Of a DNA stretch of 64,000 nt, positions 33,598 through 44,349 are shown in pieces. Position 1 is the first letter of the stretch. The number at the start of each line of letters is the position of its first letter. Source of the stretch: Rhexocercosporidium sp. MPI-PUGE-AT-0058 (Eukaryota > Ascomycota > Leotiomycetes > Helotiales). The notes under the pieces are model-generated. The model made no database searches. It was not told the DNA's origin and saw nothing but the letters and a program-made list of their open reading frames with translations. Made by a program: the position numbers and the translations under genes. The DNA is taken from NCBI GenBank assembly GCA_020746875.1, contig JAGTJL010000004.1, positions 186,001 to 250,000 on the forward strand. The letters run 5' to 3'.

Positions 33598-35100
33598 AAT
33601 TACAAAACTTCTCAAACTAGATTATTCGAAGCCTCGGAAAGGCTAGCTTTGTGAAGTGGTGGGCGACAACCTCCTCCCTTCTCTACTGTTTAACCTAATA
33701 ATCAAGTCCATTGGCGACACAAACGAGCGGAACGGGACGAGGATTCGAGCCGAGCCTTGATAACTCAAACTAGACTTTCCGGTCCTAGCCCATACAAACT
33801 TTCGACCTAGCCGATTCTGCGACACGATTTCCGTGAAATTGGACAACCTGTGAACTCTACCTGTCTTCTTTTCTGGAGGAAACACCATTTCTCTTGGGCT
33901 AGTTGGTTCGTTGTGGTTGGTTCGCCTCATCGGATGTCCTCTACCATTGGTATTTTAAGGCTTAGCTCTTTCGGACCCTCAAAACATCGAAAGGCTCATA
34001 ATGCGATGTTTATTTTGTGGGCGCCGTTTGTGACGCCACGAGTAATTTTAGACAGCGTGGCATGTACAGGGGATGTGCTGGAGCCAAAAATGGCCCGCCG
34101 CCATAGATCATGTTGGAGATCCTGATCTGGACAAGAGCCAAAATTGGACGCTGACAGGTAAGCCAACAATAGTTTACTTAAGGCATGCTAGGGTAGGTAC
34201 TCTACCAAGGTAACATCAATTCCATTGCAATACAGCGTACATGCAAAAGTGACCGACAATGTTCACAAACTCCCCCGCTCCTTTCTTGACAGCCTTCGGC
34301 CAGAAAATCACAGCTGCACCCAACTGCCCCTAAACCACCATTGTGGAGGAAACCTACTACGTTCCAGGAATTTGCATCGCAATTGTTTGTTTATCGTGAA
34401 TAAAGGAAAGAGAACTGAAAGTTAAGAGGGATAGGATGATAAATGCAACTCGAGAAGAGGGTCAGAAGCGGCCCCTCCTGAAATAGAAAGTGCAACCAGC
34501 AAGCAGTGTGAAACGGATAGCAAAAGTCTCCGGCAGTGCCTATCACTCTCGGTCCACAAGCACGACGACAGCGAAATCGTACTAATTCATTTGATATGCG
34601 TAGGTTGAAAGGTACAACATCGTCATCGATAGAGCCTTCGTTGCTGAGAACTAGTTTGTGTTGAAATTGACATACTACGTGGAGCCTGTTAACATCCTCA
34701 CATCTACCGCTTGCAGATTGACTTACTCCCGCGGATAGTCTTACACCATGACGGGAAGTCGCTGTTATGAGCGGCTAAGACCACACCGCAGATACAACAG
34801 GACTCGCCCATGATTCGTGTTAGAGGTCGGAAATGTTGAGCTGTTGAGCACAGTCAACCCGAGCTAACGCAGAGCTACGACAAGATGCTTTTGCTGCCAT
34901 AGGCCGGCTGGAAGACACATCTTCCCAAGGATTCGGGGTTACGGGGAGGATTTCGAAGATATATGTGCAGGGCGATGCCAGCGGTGGTAGGGGTAAGGTA
35001 GTTGAGTGCATTGGGAAATAAGGTAGAAAGATGCAATGCTATGCACGTGTCACAGGAAGCCGCCCATCGTATCGGGCATAAGATTAACCGGCTCCGGAAC
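33598..35100. other. No supportable gene
   Basis: Short frames only, none with recognisable motifs or splice-supported structure. Confidence 0.4.
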
Positions 35101-35433
35101 TTATGCGATGACCAAAAGCGTCGCGAAGGCATATTGAAACGACACAGAGTTTAGTGGGGCAAGGGCATCAACTACCCACCTATGACGGTTCTTCCTTTCT
35201 AGCAAATCCTCAAGTTCTTGCATAATCTTGCGGTCTAATGCAACCATTATCAACTCGAACTTATGATTGAGTTGGTTTGTAATTATTCGAGGTACAGGTA
35301 TGCGGCCAAACCATGCAGAGGCTCTGTCTTCGACTCTGGTCATGTCAAGATAGTCAGCTTCAATTCCGGTTCTTTCCTTCCTTGTTTTAGAGAATCTATA
35401 TGCTGCCATAATAAGGTAGAGCGCAGTATACAA
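35101..35433 (-). pseudogene. Fragment resembling the C-terminal region of a fungal Zn2Cys6-type regulator
   Basis: The frame TALYLIMAAYRFSKTRKERT, then EADYLDMTRVEDRASAWFGR, IPVPRIITNQLNHKFELIMV, ALDRKIMQELEDLLERKNRH has the look of a conserved region found towards the end of some large fungal proteins, including C6 transcription factors. It starts and ends without a proper start or continuing domain, and no Zn2Cys6 cluster is nearby, so it is a fragment. The family assignment is from memory of sequence style and is uncertain. Confidence 0.35.
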
Positions 35434-36310
35434 CTGACAGCAATTCCATATAACCGGTTCCTTTCGGGTTAGCTCTTGAACTTATAAAGCTATGAGAGTG
35501 CTCACATCACTATAGGAACATGCTAGCACAAGGAATGGTGATACCTCGGCGTTGACATGCCTTTAATATGCAATATTCGGTGCATTCTCGGACGTGTGAT
35601 GATAGGTCCATATTGGCGTCTAGTAGGCTTTTAACTACTAGTCTGTGAAGGGTGATTACTAAATGACATTATTTTCCATTCGTGACATTAAGTCACCTTA
35701 AGTATCGCGTCTCTCTAAACATACCTATTAATTTACGGCAAATTCTTCAATACTGTCCTCAAATCTAATTTTGTCTATGTGGTCACGTTTCTTATTGGCG
35801 ATTTCTGTGTCCGTCTCAGTTTACCTCCCACGCAGTCTGCTTGTCGTGATTAATCTTCCCTTCTTTATTTCGCATCTTCGTAGGCGTAGTGAATGCATAT
35901 TTCTATTTCTATCTAAGATCTTACAAATCTAGCCCTAGTCAAGTTCAAGTATTAAGCACACCTTTGAGGAGTTCGGGCGAGGCTTGTCTACCGCAGCGTA
36001 ATATTTGGGTAGCCGTATAACAGCAACGAGTTTACTAGCCTTCTACTTCACACGCAGACTACAACTTAGCAATTAATCCGTATTGAATACTTATTGCCTA
36101 GGCGCATCGACACCGTGAGTAGTCAAACACCATATGGCTGTCATGCGTAAATACGCGAGGACCAAGTCAATATATAAATCCCTTAAATATATTGATTCAA
36201 ACAGTTGGCTCATTCACGGAGGAGTACCAACTCCAAAGGCTAAAGGAGGCCTTCCTGTGAACTACCTACACACGCGCATATATGATGCCTGGAGGAATTG
36301 CTGACTGGAG
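35434..36310. other. No supportable gene
   Basis: AT-leaning intergenic sequence with stops in all frames. Confidence 0.4.
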
Positions 36311-36358
36311 GTAACAAACTGAGAAAAAGGAGCCTGCTAACCGTTTCATTGTATATAG

Positions 36359-36746
36359 CCAACCAGCAACTCTGTGAAAGGCTTCAATCAGATCGCGAGC
36401 CTCGGGATGTTAGAGCGCTCCGTACTATCATGATGGAGTTAATGCAGAAGTATACCCAGGAGAATGGAGCTGTTGATGTGGAAAACTTAGCTCGTTGGCC
36501 TGCTGACTCCGACGCCGTAGCGTTCCTTTCCGCGACTACATCGGCTGCGTCCGCGCGCGAATTGACAAAGGTATGCAGCGCTCTCTAGCTGATAACCACG
36601 TGCTGACATTCCAGCACGCATTATTAAGACACTCATGTCGGAAACAGGATCTTATGGGACTGGTATTTCTAGCTGGGGTTTCTGCGCCGCAGAGACTATT
36701 CCTGCAGCGCGTGAATCGCGACTCAAAATCTAGACTAGAGTCTTAG
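36359..36746 (+). CDS. Hypothetical spliced fragment (two exons)
   Basis: The exon 36359-36570 (NQQLCERLQSDREPRDVRAL, then IMMELMQKYTQENGAVDVEN) is preceded by a clean intron (36311-36358: GTAACA, TGCTAACC branch, TATAG). It is followed by another of 44 bp (36571-36614: GTATGC, CTGAC branch, CCAG), after which HALLRHSCRKQDLMGLVFLA continues in frame to TAG at 36744-36746. Splice signals of this quality on both sides support a once-real gene. The exon upstream of 36310 reaches a stop quickly in the required frame, so the 5' end is missing or altered. The product is helical and of unknown function. Confidence 0.35.
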
Positions 36747-37333
36747 GCGTTGATATTTAGAAATTATTATAGCATTCTTGTTTTCTATGTGGGCAGAGTC
36801 CCAACTAACTCATGGTGACACAGTCCGTCTAGTAATATATATGTTCAAGTCTCTGCCAAAATCATGTAACAGGGATGGCGGCGGAAAATGATTAGCAGAG
36901 CGGAGTCTCACCATGGAAGCCGGGAAAGAAGGCAAAGCTGGCAAGGGATGCTGTACTGAGGGCAGATGTGTTGATATATATACAGTGCACCAAATGTTTA
37001 TATCCGGATTTTGGGTCTTTGCAAAGCGTTTCTCATCTTCCTCAGAAAAAGTCAGTAATAGACTGCGGTTCGAGGTTGCAATTGGAAACAGCTTTAATGC
37101 AACAGTTAATATATCTTCGCACCAATTAATCTTATCGCTGAAATTCATTCTTTAAACTAGGTTAGGGCGCAAATTTGGTTGACGAGTTAAAGGTAGGGCT
37201 GAATCAGCGGTGGAGCAACGCCTTGTCGCTTAAGGACTGTTAGCGCGGTGTTCGCACTTAGGCACATCCTCTACCCCGTCATCCGCGACCAGCCGAAGCA
37301 GTATTGTTGTGTTCTCTGCTTCTGATTGTTCTG
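36747..37333. other. No supportable gene
   Basis: Only short unlinked frames; nothing recognisable. Confidence 0.4.
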
Positions 37334-37720
37334 TCAAGGATCATTGACAATAGTCACATCTCCGGATGAAGACTTACCTTGTCGTGAGGTCTCAAGTATT
37401 CTACTTATCTGTTTTAATCCGTCCTTGGCACATGGTACATCGTTATTACCACCGTTAATAGCCATGCGAATGACCATTCCTTGACCATCGTGATCCTCTT
37501 TAATACCGATTACGATCACTCTTTTAGAGTTTTTCAAACGGGGCAAAAAGAACGCCAGGTTATTAACAATCTCCCGCTCTTGCTTAATAGTCAAGCTGAA
37601 TCTCCAACCTAGTGGCAAGATTAAAACATGCTGCTTTGGATAATCTTGGACGGATTCCAGTATAGCAAGTAGACTAATTTTCCATAGCAAGTATTCTCTA
37701 GTAATATAGCTATCCCACAT
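37334..37720 (-). CDS. Hypothetical frame, possible exon
   Basis: An open frame from MWDSYITREYLLWKISLLAI to VTIVNDP reads like globular protein (LILPLGWRFSLTIKQEREIV, RVIVIGIKEDHDGQGMVIR). The upstream frame at 37763-38038 on the same strand might be a preceding exon, but no intron I tried joins them convincingly. No family is recognised, and it may be chance. Confidence 0.22.
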   Translation of the reverse strand: MWDSYITREYLLWKISLLAILESVQDYPKQHVLILPLGWRFSLTIKQEREIVNNLAFFLPRLKNSKRVIVIGIKEDHDGQGMVIRMAINGGNNDVPCAKDGLKQISRILETSRQGKSSSGDVTIVNDP

Positions 37721-38099
37721 AATAATAAAGAGATGATATGCTTCGCCTAAGAACTCACATTATTATAATTGAACATAAAAGTGCAAGTTACCCCGCATTG
37801 TAGCGGTCCTGGAAAATGGCTCCGCGAATTGACCCACGTTACACTTACACACCTTTGCACGGCGTCTCCTTGTTATTAGCGATTTAAAATGCAAGATTGT
37901 CAAGAGAAATGCCGTAGAAGGCGAGATAACTAAAGACATCAAGTCGAAACTGAAGGTAGATAAGAAATTCAAGACTAATGCTCCATATAAAGTCTTTAAA
38001 TTTCTTCTAGGAGACAGGTCGAATAACAAAAAATCCATTCGCTACTATTCTGACTCTGCCTGACTTCATTTCCTTAATAGCCCTGAATTCTCTGACTCG

Positions 38100-38447
38100 C
38101 TAAGAGACCCTCAAGTAAGCCTCGTCATAAGCTATCAAATCAGGCCCTTCTCTATTTCGTGCAACATTGGTACTTTTAAAACAAATTAGTATATTGCCTT
38201 TTAAATTCTTTACTACAATGGAAATCTTTACATTGGTATAACAGTTTTCATCCTCGTCGCAAGGGCCTCCTGTCGATCCTCGGAGCTTCAATATCGCTCC
38301 GAAACAAGATGGAGTGTGGTCGTCGTTACATGTTCCCGAGGACAGGTTACAAGTACCCACCAGCTTTCGAATCCTGCCGCAACTGTCGGCAGCTTGCACT
38401 TGGAGTGCACCGGCAAGTAATAGAACAACAAGTGTTTTGAGCTGCAT
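38100..38447 (-). CDS. Small secreted cysteine-rich protein (115 aa), effector-like
   Basis: The start MQLKTLVVLLLAGALQVQA is a textbook signal peptide (cleavage probable after QVQA, about residue 19-20), preceded by a favourable leader (CACCGAAACC-ATG). The mature part has seven cysteines (residues 23, 33, 40, 48, 63, 69, 89), for example DSCGRIRKLVGTC and GPCDEDENCYTNV, in about 95 residues. The frame is intact and shows no RIP damage although it lies in a transposon-rich region. An open extension upstream lacks a signal peptide and is probably 5' UTR. Such proteins are exported and often act in host or microbe interactions; there is no evidence of the specific role. No family is recognised. 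Confidence 0.62.
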   Translation of the reverse strand: MQLKTLVVLLLAGALQVQAADSCGRIRKLVGTCNLSSGTCNDDHTPSCFGAILKLRGSTGGPCDEDENCYTNVKISIVVKNLKGNILICFKSTNVARNREGPDLIAYDEAYLRVS

Positions 38448-39022
38448 GGTTTCGGTGACGTGAGAAGTAGAATAAAGAGGAGTTGTAAAAGGTATAATAG
38501 AAACAAGTAAGTAGATTTGTCCGAGTAGACGATAATTGGCACCGTGTACTATGTGAAGAAGAGGATTTCGTGAAGATTGGGATTTCATTGTCATAGGAAA
38601 AACTGGGAGTAGAAGTACTTAAAGAAAATTGATACCTAAGGCTGTCCTAATTCTGATGCAGCCAGTTCAATTCTAGCAAGTACCTTTTGTACTATAATAC
38701 AACGTATCAGGCGTATTAAAGGTAGCGAGCTTGGCACCATATAACCCCAGAGAAGTACCCTGTAGCATCCACTAATTGCCAATTGCAGCTAATAACTTCA
38801 ATGTATCTATGGTAACATACCCTGAAAACTCTATAAAAGAACCTGGTCCATTGGACTCGCTACACTTAATACGCCTGATACTTTGTCCTTGGGGTATCAG
38901 TTCCAAAGTCTCCACATCGTCACCTTTTCTTAAAGGGTAGCGCTTTTTGAAATATAGATCTGTTATTGGTCTAACTGCCCCTGTCCGACAGAAATATCTA
39001 GAAGGCTTGGCTGAACTGTTAC
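38448..39022. other. Upstream region of the small secreted protein gene
   Basis: No coding signal. It probably contains the promoter of the minus-strand gene at 38100-38447. Confidence 0.4.
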
Positions 39023-39023
39023 G

Positions 39024-39368
39024 CCAAGTACCAAAGTACGTTATATAGTTTCTAACACAAATTAAACCAAGCTAGTTAAAACTTTGATAGAGTATTATAC
39101 TATCCCTTTCCCTAAGTAATTATTAAATCTATTTTACACTCAATTAGAAAAATTACACTTATTAAGAGGGAGGAATACTTCGCATTACTCCTAGATTATG
39201 ACATAGATAGATCGAAAAAGCCTATAGAGTTCGTTGTTTCGCTAAAGGCTTAGGGGTCGGTGTCATACTCCCCCCAGAGAACTCACAGCACCACCGACCA
39301 CCCCAACCCCAAGCCCCCTTTGTCAGTCGGTGGGAGTGATTAGTCCGATCCGCCAAATCAAAGTGGGT
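39024..39368 (-). repeat. ~345-bp dispersed repeat, copy L (inverse orientation to copy R at 43.7 kb)
   Basis: The reverse complement matches 43675-44019 throughout, with RIP-type C/T differences. Shared landmarks are GTACGTTATATAGTTT, CGTTGTTTCGCTAAAGGC-like sequence and a GC-rich hairpin (CCACCGAC...GTCGGTGG near 39288-39335). No coding capacity. The ends lack clear inverted or long-terminal-repeat structure apart from a possible GCCAA/TTGGC pair, and no target duplication could be found for this copy. The element class is unknown. Confidence 0.85.
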
Positions 39369-40401
39369 TGGCTCAGTAGACAGGTAGGACTTTAGTACAT
39401 AAGTAATTTAATACGGAGTAGTCCCAGACGATGAACAAAGGTTAGCGGTACAGTAAAGTATTATGCTTGGACAGCACCGCCAGCTAGGGTGTGTAACAAG
39501 CATAACTGTTTGAGTGATTGCACGAGCTCGCATTGGTGCGAAAAGGTTAATGCGCTTTGTATACACTATCCCTTCGTCCGCTGAGACATTTCCCACACTA
39601 GTAGGGGTAGGCGAGCGCGGCATGTAAGAGGAAGTATGTATTATTTTATGTACCTTTATAGTAAGGTACTTTATGCTAATAAAATTGACTTTAACATTCT
39701 TCCTCCTGATATAAAGATTTCTTAAATCTAAACTGAACCATTTTATATAATAATATAAAGTATATAATATTAAAGTAAATTAAAAAGCAAATTAAAAAGC
39801 AAATTTGATACAAACAGTTATGTTAGTGCTACTGGCTTGCTTTATTTGCGCTCGGCGACCTTTCATGGCCATCCTACTAGGAGAATTTTTTCAAGATGGT
39901 CCCTCTCACCATCCTGCTTTGGATGGTCACTTTAGGATTATCGTTGCGGATGTTAAAGATTAGAGAGTAGTATTCAATGAGGTTGTACGGGGGAAATGTC
40001 ATGATCTTTTCTTTTTTCTAAGCCTGTCGCGATCAGCCTACCATCTTGATTCTGATGGCCACCATCTCCCCACAGTTTGGAGGATATTCCTCGCCATGTT
40101 TGACTTATGCTATCATCTCTAGCCTTGAGATCGATGATCTTAGCTCACTCCTGTCTTTCCCAAAGGTTTTCCTAATACTTTGGGTGTCCCCTCTCTTCCT
40201 CCTCTGCTGTTCCGGCTTTTCTCCCAGATTGCTCTCTTTCACAAACACTGTCTCCCCTGTTATTCTCCTTCACCAACACAGTCTCTTCTAACCCCTCTGC
40301 CCCTTTCATTTACCTTTCACATCAATCATGCTCAAGCAAAGAGGTCACGGAGGGATACGCTATTGCCGCAGGCGGCATTCTCTCTATACTACTTCCTTGT
40401 T
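39369..40401. other. AT-rich then pyrimidine-rich spacer
   Basis: No gene is supported. TACGGAGTA lies at 39412-39420. The last 250 bp is CT-rich, consistent with the promoter/leader of the plus-strand hypothetical gene. Confidence 0.35.
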
Positions 40402-40884
40402 ATGATTGCGAGCGGATTCGGTATCGCGGCACAGTTGCCATATCTGAAACGACTCATCCACAGCTACAACGCACGGGAGGTCTGCGCTCGTCGAATTCAC
40501 CTGATATGGCAGATTGAAGACAAAGGTAAGAGTCTCATAGATCGTCGTCTGACTGATAAAGCTTATAAGAACAGATATTTGCCAAAGCTGGAGGACAAGC
40601 TCCGCGACATAGTTACTGATTGTATTATCGAGCTGGAGTATGATCCTACCGAACCTAACTCACAAGAAGTGGAGGAATTCGGTGATGAGGTAGTAAGAAT
40701 TTTGGGGAATGTTACATTTTATAAAAGGGTAGAGCGCATGAAACGTGAAGCCTGGCCTAAGGCAGTCGCTTTCTACGCTGACTTGGCAATGGATGGTGAA
40801 AAGGATGACGAGCTTAAGGACGAGGATCAGGAAGAGAAGGAGATGGTGAATGAAAGCACGAATGAGTCTTGGGTAATGGTATAG
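40402..40884 (+). CDS. Hypothetical protein (160 aa) with acidic C-terminus
   Basis: The first ATG of a longer open frame gives MIASGFGIAAQLPYLKRLIH, then a helical charged body (RIHLIWQIEDKGKSLIDRRL, KLEDKLRDIVTDCIIELEYD) and a Glu/Asp-rich tail (EKDDELKDEDQEEKEMVNES). An alternative model starts at ATG 40328 (MLKQR) and splices from GTCACG to the CAG at about 40434, entering the same frame at LPYLKRLI. No domain is recognised. Absence of RIP stops and the pyrimidine-rich leader make a real gene plausible. Confidence 0.4.
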   Translation: MIASGFGIAAQLPYLKRLIHSYNAREVCARRIHLIWQIEDKGKSLIDRRLTDKAYKNRYLPKLEDKLRDIVTDCIIELEYDPTEPNSQEVEEFGDEVVRILGNVTFYKRVERMKREAWPKAVAFYADLAMDGEKDDELKDEDQEEKEMVNESTNESWVMV

Positions 40885-41536
40885 ACTTTAACGGAGTATT
40901 GTTTTTGCTGCTGGTTTCTTTGCTGTATTGTTTTACTAGCAAAAATATATCCCATCGGGGAATTAAGCTATATATTTTGTATATAACTGAGAAGGGTATG
41001 ATTAGAGAGTGATTGATGATGAAAACTGTTATGGCCTTAATGAGGCTGAATACTGACGACCCCGCACTTAGTAGGGTAACATTCAGGCTATTTGATGGTG
41101 TGCTGGGGTGAACCATCTCTGGAAACATTGTCGATGTGGAGGGTGATGGATGGCTTTTATATATGTAATAGACAAGATAGAAAGATTAAGGAAACTGATT
41201 CTGTTGCCCCTAGATGAACTGGGGGCCGTTATATGATAATATTTTAGCTCTTTGAACGGTTAAGCTGGCTTCGTTGATACATCATGGAGTGGTGTGAGGC
41301 AATGTTGCGGAGACAACCCTTCTCCAGAACCCACAGAATCAACCAACAACAGCCTCCAACTGCAACATCTTGCACCTTCTCCTGAAGCCATGGCTCCGTC
41401 GTGGTGTCTCGTGCTGACGTAGAAGACTTGCGATGATTGGTCCAGAGCTCAGAACACAAAGTCCAGTGCCAATGCCAGTGCCTCTGCCTCCAGAATGTAG
41501 ACCAGACCTGATGTCAACCCAGGCATACAGCGTACC
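40885..41536. other. No supportable gene
   Basis: 3' flank between two convergent hypothetical loci, with no recognisable feature. Confidence 0.35.
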
Positions 41537-42789
41537 TCAACCCCCCGAGTTTAGACTTGGAGCCGCAATGTCAGCAAGTGGTAACTTGGAGTGATGTTGT
41601 CGCTTGATAGGATGACGATTTTCTTCTGCATCGACCGCACGCTTCTGCATCCGATTCTCCTCCTCTATGGCCATTATTGATTTTGTGGCCTCCAATCTCT
41701 GATGTTTATCTAATATTTGGCCAAGAGTTTCTAACAAGATTGTAGTGTCGTCGAATGGTATTGTAGTCCGGAATATGCGCATTTCGGATTCTGAAGGCTT
41801 GTGGATGTCGATGAAACATTCGAGATAATCGGGGGAGATAGAGGGATGGTGGACGTAGAGCGCATCGCGATCCGGAGTCGGGGCGATTGGCGTGGGCTGC
41901 TGGAAGGTCAAAAGACTGCTATCACGCAGGACGGATTCAAGTACTTGCTGTGAAGAGAACTGCTCTCTGATCTTGCGATTTCGACTTCGGCTGGATACGT
42001 TGAGTTTCCTGCGCCATCGCGATCAAAACTGCCACGTCGTGAGGGTTGATGTCCGAGATCATTGTTGTTGTCGCCACCGATCTAGCCTTCGCCTTTATGG
42101 TTCCTGCGCATATAGGAAAGCGATTATCGAATGCGTCGCAGCGACCGGATTCGTGGGTGAAAGCAACTAGAGGCGTTCCCGAGGATATATCCTTGGCAAT
42201 AAGAGGCTGCACCACCCAACACTGCCGTTTGCCGCCGAAGGAAAAAGGCAGCTGGTGTTTGGAGGTTTTGAAGAGAGGTGCCCCGGATGAAGGGCGAAGG
42301 GATTCAATTGCGCTTCGGACGAGGCGCGTAGAGTCGCAGATGTGGATGCATTCGGATGATGCTCATGAGTGAACCTGGGGGGCTGTGAGCCGGTTTTGTG
42401 GCAAATTCTTCTATGATAGTCCTAGAAGCATCCTTTACACTCGCAGTGATGGCTCGTCCGGAAGTTGGTTGACGCGAAATGAATTTCAATTGTTTGCTTA
42501 AATCGTCTGTAGCCTTAACGAAACGCTCCATCCAATGAATAGGTGCATGGCAATCAAAGCTCAATACCTCGTGGCTACTCGAACTCCTCGAATAAATGTT
42601 GGTCGATTTAATTGGTCCATGAGTCGGGTCGGAATCGAGGGATTGTGCAAGGAGTTCTGAAGAGATTGACTCGGGTACTGGTGCATTATCCGTGGCAGTG
42701 CTATCAGGATTGCGTTGCCCGGACCCCTGCCCGGAACCGTAAAAATAGTTATTCCGAAGGAACACCAAAGTCCTGTGTATTATTGACAT
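41537..42789 (-). pseudogene. Degraded hypothetical gene with two apparent frameshifts
   Basis: Three consecutive minus-strand frames read like one protein. The start is MSIIHRTLVFLRNNYFYGSG (ATG at 42789). The middle lies partly in another frame (IHICDSTRLVRSAIESLRPS, QLPFSFGGKRQCWVVQPLIA, THESGRCDAFDNRFPICAGT). The end is QQVLESVLRDSSLLTFQQPT through RMQKRAVDAEENRHPIKRQ to the stop at 41537. The changes of frame, near 42340 and 42010, are not explained by credible introns. The protein appears to be of an uncharacterised fungal type; I do not recognise a catalytic motif. RIP-type stops are few, so small indels are the main damage. Confidence 0.45.
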
Positions 42790-42841
42790 ATAAACAACCC
42801 CTTAATTTGTACCTAAAATTATCGTTTTTATCATCACTACA

Positions 42842-43674
42842 ATGCTAAAGGATACAGTAGCTAATCCTACTAATCCAGGAACCCGTCGCCCGGACGCTGT
42901 ACCACTCAAACGCCATAGGGACCATTTTAATCCGATGCAATTGCGGGATTTCCCTCCTGAGATCCGACTACTAGAGGGCGTTAATGCAGACGATCCTGTG
43001 TCCCTTTTTACTATGTATTATACGCCTGAAATAGTAAACTAGATAGTCGAAAAGACGAATTCTCATATTCGAATACTTAAATTTGACAATGAACCTATTG
43101 CCCGACCTCTTCTTTAGTACCCCACCACCCGTAGAGAGCTTTATATCTATTTTGCTATACGAATCTATATGACTTACAACGTATAAAACAAGATATCTAA
43201 CTATTAAAAAGATAAGCAATTCATAGCCTATCACGACGTAATACCATATATGATAAGGGACAGGTTCCAAGAGCTCTATATAAAGGTACGATTAGCGGGG
43301 AGTAAGGCTATTAGACCTTACCAACGAGTAAGTATTTTAAGACTTAATGCCGGGCATAATTTTTACTAACATTTCATAGGTAAATAAGCTCTTAGACCAC
43401 ATCCAAGATATCAATCTTTCGGTCTACATGCTTAGCCGAGATATTACTGTAGATAAGAGTATAATTCGGTTTGAGGAGCATGCAAAAGAGGCTACAACCG
43501 TACTAAACAAGCCAACACCTACCGGTTTCAAAGTATAAGCAATTGCGTGCATAAGATTCATTTTATACTGGAACTGGCATATACCCGGTGCGGGAAAGGG
43601 ACCTATCGATACGCCTACTCCAGTAGCACTTAGAGGTACTAAAACCGGCAAAGGTGGAAATAAGACTCAGGCCA
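42842..43674 (+). pseudogene. piggyBac-like transposase, N-terminal part
   Basis: After MLKDTVANPTNPG the frame enters the DDE_Tnp_1_7 domain: LFTMYYTPEIVN, stop, IVEKTNSHIRI, then YPTTRRELYIYFAIRIYMTY, and RDRFQELYIKVRLAG. A 52-bp intron (43328-43379, GTAAGT, CTAAC, CATAG) precedes VNKLLDHIQDINLSVYMLSR and DITVDKSIIRF, the region of the first catalytic Asp, then LNKPTPTGFKV, stop, AIACIRF. Stops stand at Gln/Trp positions (CAA/CAG/TGG to TAA/TAG). The frame is cut at 43674 by the 345-bp repeat. The C-terminal part resumes at 44020. Confidence 0.78.
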
Positions 43675-44019
43675 ACCCACTTTAATTTGGCGGATCGGAC
43701 TAATCACTCCCACCGACTGACAAAGGGGGCTTGGGGTTGGGGTGGTCGGTGGTGCTATGAGTTCTTTAGAGGGAGTATGGCACCGACCCCTAAGCTTCTA
43801 GCGAAACAACGAACTCTATAGGCTTTTTCGATCTATCTGTATTACAATCTAAGAGTAATGCGAAGTATTCCTCTCCTTTAATAAGTGTAATTTTTCTAGT
43901 TAAGTGTAAAACAGATTTAATAATTACTTAAGGAGAGGGATAATATAGTACTTTATTAAAGTTTTAGCTAGCTTAGTTTAATTTGTATTAAAAACTATAC
44001 AACGTACTTTAGTACTTAA
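43675..44019 (+). repeat. 345-bp dispersed repeat, copy R, inserted in piggyBac relic
   Basis: Inverted match of 39024-39368. It is flanked by AGGCCA at 43669-43674 and 44020-44025. Removing the repeat plus one AGGCCA restores an open reading frame across the junction (NKTQA / SKSFVG), which supports a late insertion with a 6-bp target duplication. The interior is AT-rich except for a G-rich/C-rich hairpin at 43710-43755. Confidence 0.75.
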
Positions 44020-44335
44020 AGGCCAGTAAGAGTTTCGTCGGACACTTGTTAAAGGGCTGATTTTGCTTTTAAAAGAGACCCCTTATCGTAGCCCAAAGAA
44101 AAGAGTCTCTATTATTAATGCCGAAGCTGATTTAAGGCTACCACACCTCTATCAACAGATAAAGCTCGCAAAAAGAGGGTAATGTGTTATATGCAAAGGA
44201 GGGAGGTTTAGGGACCGGCCTACAAAAAGAGTCGCATTAAGTGAAATATCAGTTAATAAGGGCCGACCTTTTAATAAGAGGCAGACGATATTTGGGTGTA
44301 AACAGTATGTCCTAAAATATCAGAGTAAAAGCTAA
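44020..44335 (+). pseudogene. piggyBac-like transposase, C-terminal part
   Basis: SKSFVGHLLKGLILLLKETP, KKRVSIINAEADLRLPHLYQ and the Cys-rich tail (CVICKGGRFRDRPTKRVALS, then a FGCKQY remnant) parallel the tail of the fragment at 26.8-27.5 kb. A TAA/TAG replaces a residue just before CVICK. The central catalytic part of the protein is missing between this piece and the N-terminal one, so the element was internally deleted in addition to being interrupted. Confidence 0.68.
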
Positions 44336-44349
44336 GCGTCTAAACTTGA

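Noticed and set aside
33730..33760. A possible tRNA T-arm (GGATTCGAGCC)
   Set aside because: No matching acceptor stem, D-arm or anticodon arm could be laid out upstream at normal spacing.
39024..44019. A 5-kb composite transposon bounded by the two inverted 345-bp repeats and carrying cargo genes
   Set aside because: Copy R interrupts a piggyBac relic and is flanked by its own 6-bp duplication, so it is better explained as an independent insertion. The left copy shares no matching target duplication with it.
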